Source: Clostridia bacterium
GTDB taxonomy: Bacteria > Bacillota_A > Clostridia > Oscillospirales > Acutalibacteraceae
NCBI GenBank assembly: GCA_017435305.1
Contig: JAFSFH010000012.1
Span: 169,182 to 233,181, forward strand
Direction: 5' to 3'
DNA: 64,000 nt
Below are positions 53,287-62,287 of this stretch, piece by piece. How positions within the stretch are numbered: position 1 is the first letter of the stretch; each line of letters starts with the position of its first letter. The notes beneath the pieces were generated by a model. The model did not search any database. It worked only from the letters and a program-made list of their open reading frames with translations, and was not told where the DNA came from. The position numbers and the translations under genes are program-made.

Positions 53287-54054
53287 ATGCTGTTAGTGCT
53301 GGATATGGGCAATACCAATATCACCCTGGGCGTGTTCGAGGGCAAGCGACTGCTGCTGCAGTCCCGCATCGCCACCGACCGCACCAAGATGGAGGACCAA
53401 TACGCCGTGGAGCTGATGGACCTGCTCCGCCTGTATAAGCTGGAGGTAACCGCCTTTGACGGTGCCATCCTGTCCTCGGTGGTGCCGCCGCTGAATCACG
53501 CCCTGTGCGGTGCGGTGAAAAAGGCCACGGGTCTGACCCCTCTGCTGGTGGGGCCCGGCACCAAAACGGGGCTGAATATCCGCATCGACAACCCCGCTAC
53601 CCTGGGCGCCGACCTGCTGGTGGGAGCCGTGGCGGCGGTGGAGGCGGTGGGCTACCCCTGCATCGTGTGGGATCTGGGCACCGCCACCACCGTGTCGGTG
53701 GTGGATAAGGACGGCGCCTATCGTGGCGGCGCCATTATGCCCGGCATCCAGACCGCCCTGGGCGCGCTGGCGGCGGGCACCTCTCTGCTGCCCCAGATCA
53801 GCGTGGACGCCCCTGACAAGGTCATCGGCTCCAACACCATCTCCTGCCTGCAGTCCGGCGCCGTCTACGGCAACGCCGCCATGATAGACGGGATGAATGC
53901 CCGCATCGTGGAGGAATTGGGCTACAACGCTCCGGTGGTGGTGACCGGCGGGCTGGGTCGGGAGATCGCCCCCCAGTGCCGCAGCCGCGTGCAGTATATG
54001 GGGGAGCTGCTCTTGGACGGTCTGCGCATCATCTACGAGAAAAACCGAAAATAA
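53287..54054 (+). CDS. coaX: Type III pantothenate kinase
   Basis: First step of coenzyme A synthesis by the CoaX route (not feedback-inhibited in known members). It has 255 residues with the ASKHA phosphate motif LVLDMGNTNITLGVFEG, RIATDRTKMEDQYAV, ILSSVVPPLN, VGPGTKTGLNIRIDNPATLGADLLVGAVAA with the catalytic Asp, WDLGTATTVSVVDKDGAYRGGAIMPGI and VVVTGGLG. AGGAGGTATCCTT precedes the ATG. Followed 119 bp later by an ECF transporter S-component. Confidence 0.96.
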   Translation: MLLVLDMGNTNITLGVFEGKRLLLQSRIATDRTKMEDQYAVELMDLLRLYKLEVTAFDGAILSSVVPPLNHALCGAVKKATGLTPLLVGPGTKTGLNIRIDNPATLGADLLVGAVAAVEAVGYPCIVWDLGTATTVSVVDKDGAYRGGAIMPGIQTALGALAAGTSLLPQISVDAPDKVIGSNTISCLQSGAVYGNAAMIDGMNARIVEELGYNAPVVVTGGLGREIAPQCRSRVQYMGELLLDGLRIIYEKNRK

Positions 54055-54173
54055 TCGCGTTCTGCCCTGTGACGGGACAGCCATCGGGCGTCCCAGTCCC
54101 AACGGATGAACGTGTTTACATACAGTCCGAAACGTGGTATTCCGTAAGGAAACGACAGTAAAGGAGAAACGAT
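54055..54173 (+). other. coaX/ECF S-component spacer with possible leader structure
   Basis: A 119-bp spacer containing a CTGTGACGGGACAG hairpin and a GGGCGTCCC/GGGAC-rich segment. I cannot match it to a known riboswitch and see no convincing promoter or terminator. Confidence 0.4.
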
Positions 54174-54782
54174 ATGTCTACTGTAAAACAGAAAACCCTG
54201 CGGCTGGTGCAGCTGGGTCTGCTGGCAGGTCTTATCATCCTGCTGCAGATGTATCTCGTCATCCCGCTACCCGGCAGTCTAACCCTGTCGCTGGTGCTGG
54301 TGCCCATCGTGGTGGGTGCCGTGCTGTACGGTCCCGGTGCCGGTGCTCTGCTGGGCGGTGTGTTCGGCGCGCTGGTGTCGATTATGGCGATCCAGGGTCA
54401 ATTGGGCGCCCTGACCAATATGATGGTGGCCTATAACCCCGTGCTCACCGTGGCGGTGTGTATGCTCAAGGGCGTGGCCGCCGGCTTTGTCCCCGGTCTG
54501 ATCGCCAAAGCCTTTAAAAAGCGCTCCTTTGTGGGCATCCTGCTGGCGGCGGCCTCCGCCCCCATTATGAACACCGGCATCTTCCTGGCGGGTATGCTCA
54601 CCATATTCCTCGACGTGATGATGGAGTTTGCCGCCGGCATCGGTATGGGCGGCACCTCCGCCCTCTACTTCGCCGTCGTGGCGCTGGTGGGTGTCAATTT
54701 CATCATTGAATTTGCCGCCAACCTGATTCTGTCCCCCGCCATCGCCAGCATCGTTAAGGCGGTTAAGAAAATCGGTAAATAA
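54174..54782 (+). CDS. ECF transporter substrate-specificity (S) component
   Basis: A 202-residue protein with six expected membrane helices. It begins LRLVQLGLLAGLIILLQMYLVIPLPGSLTLSLVLVPIVVGAVLYGPGAGALLGGVFGALVS, the usual S-component pattern including the alanine/small-residue N-terminal helix that contacts EcfT. No ATPase or T component is nearby, so it belongs to a group II system with a shared energising module. Location after coaX makes pantothenate the leading ligand guess. Confidence 0.87.
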   Translation: MSTVKQKTLRLVQLGLLAGLIILLQMYLVIPLPGSLTLSLVLVPIVVGAVLYGPGAGALLGGVFGALVSIMAIQGQLGALTNMMVAYNPVLTVAVCMLKGVAAGFVPGLIAKAFKKRSFVGILLAAASAPIMNTGIFLAGMLTIFLDVMMEFAAGIGMGGTSALYFAVVALVGVNFIIEFAANLILSPAIASIVKAVKKIGK

Positions 54783-54790
54783 TCACAAAA

Positions 54791-54828
54791 ACAGGTCTGT
54801 GCCTGACGGCACAGACCTGTTTCATTTT
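54791..54828. terminator. Bidirectional terminator
   Basis: Stem ACAGGTCTGTGCC/GGCACAGACCTGT with flanking A and T stretches between the convergent ECF and M14 peptidase genes. Confidence 0.85.
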
Positions 54829-55741
54829 ACAGCAATACCGACAGCGCCAGCATCTCCCGCGTGCGCTCATACAAAGGCTCAAAATCACCCAGCGGCAATG
54901 GGTTGCGCCCCCGCCCCAGCTCGATGGTAAACCCGGGACGGCGGAAGGAGTCGATAAACCAATCCTTAAACCCGCCGTGGGCGGCGGTGGCGGCAGGCTG
55001 TGCCACCTCATAGCCGGAGGCCGCCCCCAGCACCCGCGCCATCATCCGACTCTGGGGCGGGGTGTGGTCGCCGTACTGCCAGTAGATCTCCTCCCCCTGG
55101 CTGTGCAGCGCCACCACGTGGCGAAAGGCGTGACGGCGACACAGATCCGCCAGCGCGCGGGTCTCCGGCTCGCTTTCCGCCTCCGGTCCGCTTAAATTGC
55201 GGGTGTTTTTGACGTTTTTTTGCGTGGGGTCTTGCATTTCTTGCCATCCTGCATTAAAATTATGATTGATATCCACCCCGCGGGCGTTGCCCCGCCACAG
55301 ACCGGGGACGTCCGCCCCTGCCGCCGCGGCGGTGGCGGCATAGCCGCCGGCGGACGACGAGCCGTAGCGGGCGATCTCCACCCCGTCGGGATTCACCAGG
55401 GGGATAAACCATATCTGTCGCCCCCACATAGCGCGGCCGACAGGGATGTCGCACAGAGGCAGGTCGGTCTGCATGGCGGCGCACAATTCCTCGCACAGCC
55501 GCAGAGCGCACAGGGCGGTCACCCACTCCTGTCCGTGAAAGGCCGCCGCCATCAGCACCCGCTGACGCACGGGACCGCGGGACAGCACCAGCGCGGGTAT
55601 CTCCCGCCCCAGCACACTGCGCCCCACCACCGCTGACGACAGCCCGTCGTAGCGGCTGCGCAGAGCGGCGCACAGACCCCGCACCACCCCGTAATCCACC
55701 GGCTGCGGCGTCACCAACCGCCCCTGCACCTCAACCCTCAT
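54827..55741 (-). CDS. M14 family zinc carboxypeptidase
   Basis: A 304-residue metallopeptidase of the carboxypeptidase A fold, related to gamma-D-glutamyl-diamino acid (murein peptide) amidases. Zinc ligands are in AAFHGQEWVT (HxxE) and VALHSQGEE (His), with the substrate-binding DINHNFNAGW and the catalytic Glu in TIELGRG; NPDGVEIARYG is also typical. No signal peptide is seen, so it probably acts on recycled cell-wall peptides in the cytoplasm. Divergent from the NUDIX gene with only 28 bp between them. Confidence 0.88.
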   Translation of the reverse strand: MRVEVQGRLVTPQPVDYGVVRGLCAALRSRYDGLSSAVVGRSVLGREIPALVLSRGPVRQRVLMAAAFHGQEWVTALCALRLCEELCAAMQTDLPLCDIPVGRAMWGRQIWFIPLVNPDGVEIARYGSSSAGGYAATAAAAGADVPGLWRGNARGVDINHNFNAGWQEMQDPTQKNVKNTRNLSGPEAESEPETRALADLCRRHAFRHVVALHSQGEEIYWQYGDHTPPQSRMMARVLGAASGYEVAQPAATAAHGGFKDWFIDSFRRPGFTIELGRGRNPLPLGDFEPLYERTREMLALSVLL

Positions 55742-55769
55742 CGACTCTGACCCCTTTCAGGAGGAAATT

Positions 55770-56327
55770 ATGGATAAACTAACCGAAAAAACCATCGCCC
55801 GTTCCACCGCCTTTCAGGGCTGTCTGCTCCGTCTGGACGTGGATCAGGTGGAACTGCCGGACGGCAACACCGCACCCCGTGAATACATCCGTCATCCCGG
55901 CGGCGTGGGCGTGGTAGCCCTCACCGACGCGGGCGAGGTGCTGCTGGTACGCCAATACCGCTATCCCTACGGCGAGATACTCACCGAGATCCCCGCCGGC
56001 AAGCGGGACCCCGGCGAGGACCCTCTCACCACCGGTATGCGGGAGCTGGAGGAGGAGACCGGCTACCGTGCTGCCACCTACACCCCTCTGGGCACCCTCT
56101 ACCCCACCCCCGGCTGCTGCGACGAGGTGGTGTATCTGTATCTGGCCACCGACCTGACCGCCGCCGAAGCGCATCCCGATGCGGATGAGTTTGTGGAACT
56201 GATGCGCTGTCCTTTGGACGAGATGGTGGCGCGGGTGCTGGCGGGCGAGATCACCGACGCCAAGACCCAGATCGGTATTCTGAAAACCAAGCTGCTGCTG
56301 GACAGCCAAAAGGAGGCGACTCAATGA
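55770..56327 (+). CDS. NUDIX hydrolase (ADP-ribose pyrophosphatase type)
   Basis: A 185-residue pyrophosphohydrolase. The NUDIX box is intact: GKRDPGEDPLTTGMRELEEETGY with the RELEEE metal-binding helix. Flanking VLLVRQYRYPYGEILTEIPAGK and GTLYPTPGCCDEVVYLYLATDL are characteristic of the ADP-ribose/NudF subfamily. AGGAGGAAATT precedes the ATG. Its stop overlaps the start of the next gene (ATGA). Confidence 0.93.
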   Translation: MDKLTEKTIARSTAFQGCLLRLDVDQVELPDGNTAPREYIRHPGGVGVVALTDAGEVLLVRQYRYPYGEILTEIPAGKRDPGEDPLTTGMRELEEETGYRAATYTPLGTLYPTPGCCDEVVYLYLATDLTAAEAHPDADEFVELMRCPLDEMVARVLAGEITDAKTQIGILKTKLLLDSQKEATQ

Positions 56328-56926
56328 AAGAGAAGCAAGTCCCCCTGCGCCGCGACCCGCTGCGCATCGTGTCCGCCTGCATGATGGCGGTGGTGATGAT
56401 GCTGCTGGTCATCTCCACCCTGTTCCAATGTCTGTCCATCTACGCCATCACCGTGGGCTCCCCCGACGTGTTCAGTGCCGCCGGATGGCTGCTGCCGGTA
56501 TGGATCGCGGCGTTGGTGCTGCTGCCCGCCGCGGCGATCATCAATCCTATTGTGAAAAAGAACGAAAAATGGTCCTATCTGCCGCTGGCGCTGGCGCTGG
56601 TCGGTGCCGCCCTGGCGCTGGTGGTGTCGCTGACTCTGCGGGACGCCTTCCCCGTTCAGGCAGGCAGTAACGTGAGCATTAATAACCAGCAGGGTCTCTC
56701 CGACTGGAAACTGATCTACCGTCACCTGTCCTCGGTGTTCGCCGGTGTGCTCACCGCCGTTGCCGCGGGACTCAACCACATCGCCAGCCGCAACCAACGC
56801 ATCCGCCGTGAGAACGAGCAGTACGAGAGCGTGTACGATCTGGGCGACCAGCCCCTCTTCGCCGACACGGAAAAGCCGAAGCTCAAGCGCAGCCAAAAGG
56901 ACGCCCTGCGCAAGGAAAAGAACTAA
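56324..56926 (+). CDS. Hypothetical three-TM membrane protein
   Basis: A 200-residue protein of no recognised family. Membrane segments are at about 15-37 (IVSACMMAVVMMLLVISTLFQCL), 50-73 (AAGWLLPVWIAALVLLPAAAII) and 83-105 (LPLALALVGAALALVVSLTL), with a further weak segment around 140-155. The C-terminal 50 residues are highly charged and cytoplasmic-looking (RRENEQYESVYDLGDQ...KLKRSQKDALRKEKN). Translationally coupled to the NUDIX gene by ATGA overlap. Confidence 0.75.
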   Translation: MKEKQVPLRRDPLRIVSACMMAVVMMLLVISTLFQCLSIYAITVGSPDVFSAAGWLLPVWIAALVLLPAAAIINPIVKKNEKWSYLPLALALVGAALALVVSLTLRDAFPVQAGSNVSINNQQGLSDWKLIYRHLSSVFAGVLTAVAAGLNHIASRNQRIRRENEQYESVYDLGDQPLFADTEKPKLKRSQKDALRKEKN

Positions 56927-56951
56927 TCCATACACTATATGCAAGTCCCCA

Positions 56952-56990
56952 TAAAAAAAGACTGTGTTCATTACGAACACAGTCTTTTTT
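56952..56990. terminator. Bidirectional terminator
   Basis: Stem AAAAAGACTGTGTTC/GAACACAGTCTTTTT between the convergent NUDIX and M20 operons. Confidence 0.92.
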
Positions 56991-56991
56991 A

Positions 56992-58428
56992 TTACAATAC
57001 TTTCAGCAGACGGATGTAAAAGGACACGGTTTCCATCAGCAGATTCAGCGGGATCCGCTCATCGTGACCGTGGACCAGGCGGCGCATCTCCTTAGACATA
57101 TACATCGCGGAGAAGCGGTACACCCGATCGGTGATGCGGCAATAGTGACGGGAGTCGCTGCACGCCATCATCAGATAAGGGGACACCAGCGCATCCGGCC
57201 AGGTCTGGCGGATGGCGGTCACCAACCGCCCCCACTCCTCGCAGGAGGTGTCGGAGCAGATGGAGGGATTCATACCGTTGACCACCGACACGCGGATGTT
57301 GTCGTTCTTAATGACCTTTTTGAGATAGGTCTGCGCCGACTCGATGTTGTCCTTGCCCAACAGCCGAATGTTGGTGGCGAAGGAGGCGGTGGGGGGCAGC
57401 ACGTTATAGGCGTTGCTGCCCTGCATACGGGTGGTAGCCACAGTGGTGCGCATCATGGCGTTCAGCTCGCCGCCGGACAGCCGTCCGATGAGATCCAGCA
57501 CGGGACCGAAGCACCACAGATTAGAGAAGATCAGCCGATACAGAAAATTGGAGTGACGACCCAGGGTGTCGAACATCTCCTGCACGGGACGGGTGATCTG
57601 GTAGGAGAAAGGATGCTTCTCAATGCGGGTGACCGCCTGACTGAGCTGACCCAGCAGGGTGTGCACCGGCGGGGTGGAGGCGTGACCGCCACCCGAATCC
57701 ATCGTAAACTCCAGATTCAGACCGCCCTTTTCGGCAATGCCGATGAGGGCGCACCGACCGGTGACGCCGGGGAACACGTTCTCCACCACAGCGCCGCCCT
57801 CGTCCAGCACCAGAGCGGGCTTGACCCCGTTCTGCTCCAGATAGGTGACAATGGCGGGGCAGGAATCTCCGTCGATCTCCTCCTCGCCCGAAAAGGACAG
57901 GTACAGGTCGTTGCGCGGCAGGTAGCCCTCGCCCAGCAACTGCTCCAGCGCCTCCATAGCGGCGCAGAGGGTACTCTTGGTATCCAGGGTGCCGCGACCC
58001 CACAGCACGCCGTCCTCGATCAGACCGTCAAAGGCGGGGCGGGTCCACCCCTCCTCCACCGGTACCACGTCGTAGTGGGCCATCAGCACGGTGGGACTGT
58101 CCGACGACCGCCCCTGCAGGTGATACAGCAGACCGTTGCGCCCGATATGGTGCAGGGTGGCCGCCGAATGGATGCGGGGGAACCGCTCCACCAGCAGAGC
58201 ACGGAAGCGGTCAAACTCCGCCGCCTCCTCACGGCTGTGGTCGCGGTAGGACACGGTGCGGCAGCGGATCATATCCTGCAGGTCTGCGGTGACCTTTTGC
58301 TCGTCCACCGTCACCTCCACCGACTCTACGGGAGTCTGGGGGCGGGGGCGAAACAGCGCCGCGCGGGTGAGTATCACCGCCAGAAACAGAACCAGCAGAC
58401 CCAGCAGGGCATACAATACGTAATCCAT
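56992..58428 (-). CDS. Membrane-anchored M20 family metallopeptidase
   Basis: A 478-residue M20 peptidase/deacylase with an N-terminal membrane helix ([23 protein letters not shown]). Two-metal site residues are in [49 protein letters not shown] and the C-terminal CSDSRHYC; the dimerisation lid lies between. The layout resembles carboxypeptidase S/PM20D1-type enzymes that cut or make N-acyl amino acids. Last in an operon with two membrane proteins; its start is one base after the preceding stop. Confidence 0.9.
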   Translation of the reverse strand: MDYVLYALLGLLVLFLAVILTRAALFRPRPQTPVESVEVTVDEQKVTADLQDMIRCRTVSYRDHSREEAAEFDRFRALLVERFPRIHSAATLHHIGRNGLLYHLQGRSSDSPTVLMAHYDVVPVEEGWTRPAFDGLIEDGVLWGRGTLDTKSTLCAAMEALEQLLGEGYLPRNDLYLSFSGEEEIDGDSCPAIVTYLEQNGVKPALVLDEGGAVVENVFPGVTGRCALIGIAEKGGLNLEFTMDSGGGHASTPPVHTLLGQLSQAVTRIEKHPFSYQITRPVQEMFDTLGRHSNFLYRLIFSNLWCFGPVLDLIGRLSGGELNAMMRTTVATTRMQGSNAYNVLPPTASFATNIRLLGKDNIESAQTYLKKVIKNDNIRVSVVNGMNPSICSDTSCEEWGRLVTAIRQTWPDALVSPYLMMACSDSRHYCRITDRVYRFSAMYMSKEMRRLVHGHDERIPLNLLMETVSFYIRLLKVL

Positions 58429-58429
58429 A

Positions 58430-59083
58430 TCAGATCCAGCCCTTCTTATACATCAAGCGACCGGCGCCCAGGGCGATGAGCACGCCCACCGGCACCAGCA
58501 CGCCCACCGAGCCTGCCAAGCTGGGCACCGCCAGGAACAGGACAATCATAAAGGTCAGGGGGGCGATGGACAGCTTGGGATTCTTGCTGATGTACACCAC
58601 ACCCAGACCGCCGAACAGGGCGGGCAGGATGTTGTCAAAGGCGGGCTTCAGCGTCTCGGAATTGAGGATGGGGGTAATCAGCGACAGACCGAACACGCCC
58701 AGCGCCAGTATGATGGTGGTTACAATAGAGCTGGTGGCGATGGCGATGGTGGAAATGACCTCGCCCTCCTCGCTGCTGGCCTTAACGTCGGCGTTCTCCA
58801 TAGCGGTCAGCGCCACGGGTGCCTTCAGCGCGGTCAGATTACCGGTGACGAAGGACAGATAAGTGCCGCCCACACCCAGCATAGGGGTGTAGGTGATGAC
58901 CTCGATGACGCCCACCGTCCAGAAGATGGGAGCCACGCCCAGCAGACCGGTGAACACGTTGGTCAGAGAGGGCCACGCATCGTACGCCAAGCAGACGACC
59001 ACAGGAACCATCAGGACGATGACCGCGGCGGTCCAGATCCAAATCTTACCGTACAGGTCGGTTTTCTTCATATAATCGCTCAT
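58430..59083 (-). CDS. Membrane protein partner of the DUF5058 protein
   Basis: A 217-residue integral membrane protein with about five hydrophobic segments: [107 protein letters not shown] and [15 protein letters not shown] short hydrophilic loop ([13 protein letters not shown]) lies mid-protein. It is 12 bp after the DUF5058 gene and 1 bp before the M20 peptidase, so all three should be made together. I infer a two-subunit transporter. Confidence 0.8.
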   Translation of the reverse strand: MSDYMKKTDLYGKIWIWTAAVIVLMVPVVVCLAYDAWPSLTNVFTGLLGVAPIFWTVGVIEVITYTPMLGVGGTYLSFVTGNLTALKAPVALTAMENADVKASSEEGEVISTIAIATSSIVTTIILALGVFGLSLITPILNSETLKPAFDNILPALFGGLGVVYISKNPKLSIAPLTFMIVLFLAVPSLAGSVGVLVPVGVLIALGAGRLMYKKGWI

Positions 59084-59095
59084 ATCGGCACCTCC

Positions 59096-59821
59096 TTATC
59101 CAAATAAAATGGGAGTAATGACCACCGCAAAGATCATCGCGCCCAGCATACTGACCGTCATGGCATAGGTTTCCAGCCATTTCCAGCCGCATTTCTTAAT
59201 CAGGATGCCGCACACCGCCATCAGCAGCGCCGACACCAGCAGCACGAAGATGGGCATCCAGCCCTCCAGACCCTTACGGATGTCCGCAAACACCATACCC
59301 AAAAAGGCGGAGATCATACCTAGGAACAGCGAGGCCATAAAGATGTCGCCCCACTTCTGATCCTTATTCTGCAGGTTGATAACGCCGCCCCGAATCTTCT
59401 TCATCAGGATGGGGGGCAGGATGATGCTGGGCAGGATGCCCAGGGTCATCACCCAGGCAATGGCGGCGTACACCTTGGGGTCGGTGATCATCTCGGACAG
59501 GGACTGGCCGAAGGCGTTGGCCGCCGAGGTGGCCGCCGGCAGCTCATAGGTGATGGCACCGATGACGCTGATGCGGATCCACGGAAGGGGCAAGCCCAGG
59601 AACTTGGACAGGGTCACCACACCCAGCAGGAACGAGATGGCGGGGGCGATGGTAAACACCGCCGAGGACACCACCGTCTTACGCAGGGTGGCAGAGGCGA
59701 TGCCGATGCGCTTGCCCTGGCGGTAGGCTCTCACCAAAAAGAATATGGACTGCGCCAGCACAAACAGGATGACGCATCCGCCGATAATAAACAGTAGCGG
59801 ATTATTGGGATGAAATTTCAT
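59096..59821 (-). CDS. DUF5058 family membrane protein
   Basis: A 241-residue polytopic protein that I recognise as DUF5058 (uncharacterised). It has about six membrane segments, including LLFIIGGCVILFVLAQSIFFLVRAY, FTIAPAISFLLGVVTLSKFLGLPLPWIRISVIGAITYELPAATSAANAFG, YAAIAWVMTLGILPSIILPPILM and METYAMTVSMLGAMIFAVVITPILF-like LETYAMTVSMLGAMIFAVVI. Start at ATG 59821 with GGAGGGAACGGAT. It heads the three-gene operon with its own promoter. Confidence 0.85.
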   Translation of the reverse strand: MKFHPNNPLLFIIGGCVILFVLAQSIFFLVRAYRQGKRIGIASATLRKTVVSSAVFTIAPAISFLLGVVTLSKFLGLPLPWIRISVIGAITYELPAATSAANAFGQSLSEMITDPKVYAAIAWVMTLGILPSIILPPILMKKIRGGVINLQNKDQKWGDIFMASLFLGMISAFLGMVFADIRKGLEGWMPIFVLLVSALLMAVCGILIKKCGWKWLETYAMTVSMLGAMIFAVVITPILFG

Positions 59822-59851
59822 ATCCGTTCCCTCCTCACAGAGATTTACTAC

Positions 59852-59880
59852 ATTATACCGCATCTGTGGCATTTTGGCAA
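59852..59880 (-). promoter_or_regulatory. DUF5058 operon promoter
   Basis: Minus-strand -35 TTGCCA (59880-59875), 17-bp spacer, -10 TATAAT (59857-59852). Confidence 0.82.
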
Positions 59881-59914
59881 CAAAAAACCGTCCTGCGGCA
59901 GGCAGGACGGTTTG
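59881..59914 (-). terminator. pyk-amidohydrolase terminator
   Basis: Stem AAACCGTCCTG/CAGGACGGTTT followed by T6 on the minus strand, immediately upstream of the DUF5058 promoter. Confidence 0.92.
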
Positions 59915-59916
59915 AT

Positions 59917-60711
59917 TCAGGGGATGTTCAGCAGTCTTTTGGCGTTGTCGCAGAGGATCTGCCGTTGTTGCTCGGGGGACAATTCCAGGCTATCCAGCAG
60001 CCGCCGCTCCATACCCGCGGTGTGCCACGGGCTGTCGGTGCCGAACAGAATGCGATCGGCGCCGTGAGTTTCCAGAATCTGCCGGGCGTAGTACTTGGGG
60101 ATGGAGGCGTAGCCGAAGGAGGTGTCCAGATACACGTCCCTGCCGCAGAGATGCCGCAGCACCCCCTCGCCGCACTGGAGCCCGCCCCAGTGAGCCGCCA
60201 CCACCGGACTGTCAAACCACTCAAGCGCTCTTTCCAGTGCCGCCGGCATACAGCCATAGGGGGGCGGGAAGCCGTAGTCCACCCCCGCATGAAACACCGT
60301 AACCAGTCCCAATTCCGAGATTTTTCGGTACAGGGGCTTCCATTTCGGGTCGTCCACCGCAAAGCCCTGATAGTCGGGGTGGAGCTTGACCCCCTTCAGA
60401 CCCAGTTCCTTAATGCGTTCCAACTCCACAAAGGCGTCCTCGCTGTCGGGGTATACCGAGCCAAAGGCGACGATGTCCTTTCCGTTATTAATAGCGGCGG
60501 CAAAGTCGTTGACCTTTTTCTGCTGGTGGGGGTTGGTGGCGATGTTCAGCACCACCGACAGATCCACCTGCTGCTCCACCATACTGCGCCGCAGACCCGC
60601 CACCGTGCCGTCGGTGTGGGGCTCCATACCGCCGGATACGTGGCTCAGCCGCCCCACCGCCTTCACCGCCAGGGCGTCGGGAAAACAATGGGTATGAAAA
60701 TCGATTGTCAT
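59917..60711 (-). CDS. Amidohydrolase family protein (amidohydrolase_2 TIM barrel)
   Basis: A 264-residue metal-dependent hydrolase/decarboxylase of the ACMSD-like amidohydrolase_2 group. Motifs are TIDFHTHCFPD (HxH), GLKGVKLHPDYQGFAVDDPKW (metal His after KLHP), VTVFHAGVDYGFPPPYGC, VVAAHWGGLQ, VYLDTSFGY and the metal Asp in ILFGTDSPWH. Substrate unknown. It lies 29 bp downstream of pyk with no terminator between, so it is probably co-transcribed with pyruvate kinase. Confidence 0.88.
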   Translation of the reverse strand: MTIDFHTHCFPDALAVKAVGRLSHVSGGMEPHTDGTVAGLRRSMVEQQVDLSVVLNIATNPHQQKKVNDFAAAINNGKDIVAFGSVYPDSEDAFVELERIKELGLKGVKLHPDYQGFAVDDPKWKPLYRKISELGLVTVFHAGVDYGFPPPYGCMPAALERALEWFDSPVVAAHWGGLQCGEGVLRHLCGRDVYLDTSFGYASIPKYYARQILETHGADRILFGTDSPWHTAGMERRLLDSLELSPEQQRQILCDNAKRLLNIP

Positions 60712-60740
60712 AGAATCACCTCGGTGTTACTATGCCCAAA

Positions 60741-62153
60741 TTACACGGTTTCTACTTTGATCAGGCTGGTATTGCCGGATTCACCGGTGGTGATGCCGCC
60801 GGTGATAACGATGCGATCCCCCTTGGCCAGCGGCAGGGTCTGCTCCGCGATCTTCTTGGCGGTGTAGAACAGCACGTCGGTGGAGGAAAACCTCTCACAC
60901 ATGGCGGGGATAACACCCCAGGACAGGGACAGCTTGCGCCAGGTGGCCTCGTCGGTGGTCAGACCGATGATGTCCACGGGAGCGCGGAAACGGGACACCA
61001 TCCGCGCGGTCATACCCGACAGGGAACAGGCCACGATGGCCTTGGCGTCAATGTCGATGGCCATACCGCAGGTGGAGTGGGAGATGGCGTCCACCGTGTT
61101 GCGGATCTCAAAGGAGGAGCTGTAAAACCGCTTGCGGTAGTTGATGCTCTCCTCGGCGGTCTTGGCGATCTTCGCCATCGCCGCCACCGCCTGCACGGGG
61201 TATTTACCCGCGGCGGTTTCGCCGGACAGCATAATGGCGGACGTGCCGTCGTACACGGCGTTGGCCACGTCGGAGATCTCCGCACGGGTGGGGCGGGGGT
61301 TGTGGATCATGCTCTCCAGCATCTCGGTGGCGGTGATCACCCGCTTGCCCAGCATACGGCACTTGGTGATCAGTTTCTTCTGCAGGGTGGGCAGCCGCTC
61401 AAAGGCGATCTCGGTGCCCATATCGCCGCGGGCCACCATAATACCGTCGCAGTAACGGCAGATCTCCTCGATGTTGTCCACGCCGGACTGATTCTCGATC
61501 TTGGCGATCAGCTCAATGCCCTTGGCGCCGATCTCCTCCAGATAGTTGTGGATGTCGATCAGATCCTGCTTGTCCGATACAAAGGAGCAGGCGATGAAAT
61601 CCACCCCGTTTTGAACGCCGAAGGCGATGTCCGCCTTGTCCTGCTGGGATAAGTAGATCTGCTTGAGCACTTTCCCCGGGAAACACATACTCTTGCGGTC
61701 GGACAGCTCGCCGCCGTCGGTAACGGTGGTGACGATGTGGTTGCCCTCAATGGCGGTGACCTCAAAGGCCAGTAGACCGTTGTTCAGCAGGATGGTATCC
61801 CCCACCGCCAGCTCGGCGGGCAGGTTCGCGTAGCTCACCGACACCATCTCGCGGTTACCCACCACCTCCTCGGTGGTGAAGGTGAAGGTGTCCCCCTCAT
61901 CCAGCGTGATCTTACCGCCCTCAAAAGTTTTGATGCGGTATTCGGGACCCTTGGTGTCCAACATAATGGCGATGGGTACCCCCAGGTCGGCGCGCACCTG
62001 CTTGATTAGGTCGATGCGCCGCTGGTGATCCTCATAGGTGCCGTGGGAGAAGTTCAGCCGCGCCACGTTCATACCGGCCTTGCACAGCCCCGCCATAACC
62101 TCGTAGGTGTCGCAGGCCGGACCGATGGTGCACACAATTTTGGTTTTCCGCAT
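60741..62153 (-). CDS. pyk: Pyruvate kinase
   Basis: Converts phosphoenolpyruvate and ADP to pyruvate and ATP. It has 470 residues: RKTKIVCTIGPACDT, MNVARLNFSHGTYEDH, IMLDTKGPEYRI, LLNNGLLAFEV, IELIAKIENQSGVDNI with the catalytic Lys, MVARGDMGTEIAFERLPTLQKK, TATEMLESMIHNPRPTRAEISDVANAVYDGTSAIMLSGETAAGKYPV. It lacks the extra PEP-utiliser domain fused to the C-terminus in Bacillus-type enzymes. First gene of a probable two-gene unit. Confidence 0.97.
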   Translation of the reverse strand: MRKTKIVCTIGPACDTYEVMAGLCKAGMNVARLNFSHGTYEDHQRRIDLIKQVRADLGVPIAIMLDTKGPEYRIKTFEGGKITLDEGDTFTFTTEEVVGNREMVSVSYANLPAELAVGDTILLNNGLLAFEVTAIEGNHIVTTVTDGGELSDRKSMCFPGKVLKQIYLSQQDKADIAFGVQNGVDFIACSFVSDKQDLIDIHNYLEEIGAKGIELIAKIENQSGVDNIEEICRYCDGIMVARGDMGTEIAFERLPTLQKKLITKCRMLGKRVITATEMLESMIHNPRPTRAEISDVANAVYDGTSAIMLSGETAAGKYPVQAVAAMAKIAKTAEESINYRKRFYSSSFEIRNTVDAISHSTCGMAIDIDAKAIVACSLSGMTARMVSRFRAPVDIIGLTTDEATWRKLSLSWGVIPAMCERFSSTDVLFYTAKKIAEQTLPLAKGDRIVITGGITTGESGNTSLIKVETV

Positions 62154-62186
62154 ACAAATGCCCCCAGTGTAAAAGAAATCGTCTAT

Positions 62187-62214
62187 ATTATACCACCATT
62201 TTGCTCAAAAGCAA
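62187..62214 (-). promoter_or_regulatory. pyk promoter
   Basis: Minus-strand -35 TTGCTT (62214-62209), 16-bp spacer, -10 TATAAT (62192-62187). Confidence 0.75.
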
Positions 62215-62232
62215 GGTGGGGAACAGGAAAAC

Positions 62233-62279
62233 AAAAAAATAAACACCGCAGACCTCAACTGAAGCCTACGGTGTTTGTG
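62233..62279 (-). terminator. Terminator of the Ig-like protein gene
   Basis: Outer stem AAACACCG/CGGTGTTT with an imperfect inner stem (62242-62277), followed on the minus strand by T7. Confidence 0.88.
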
Positions 62280-62287
62280 TGACTGCG

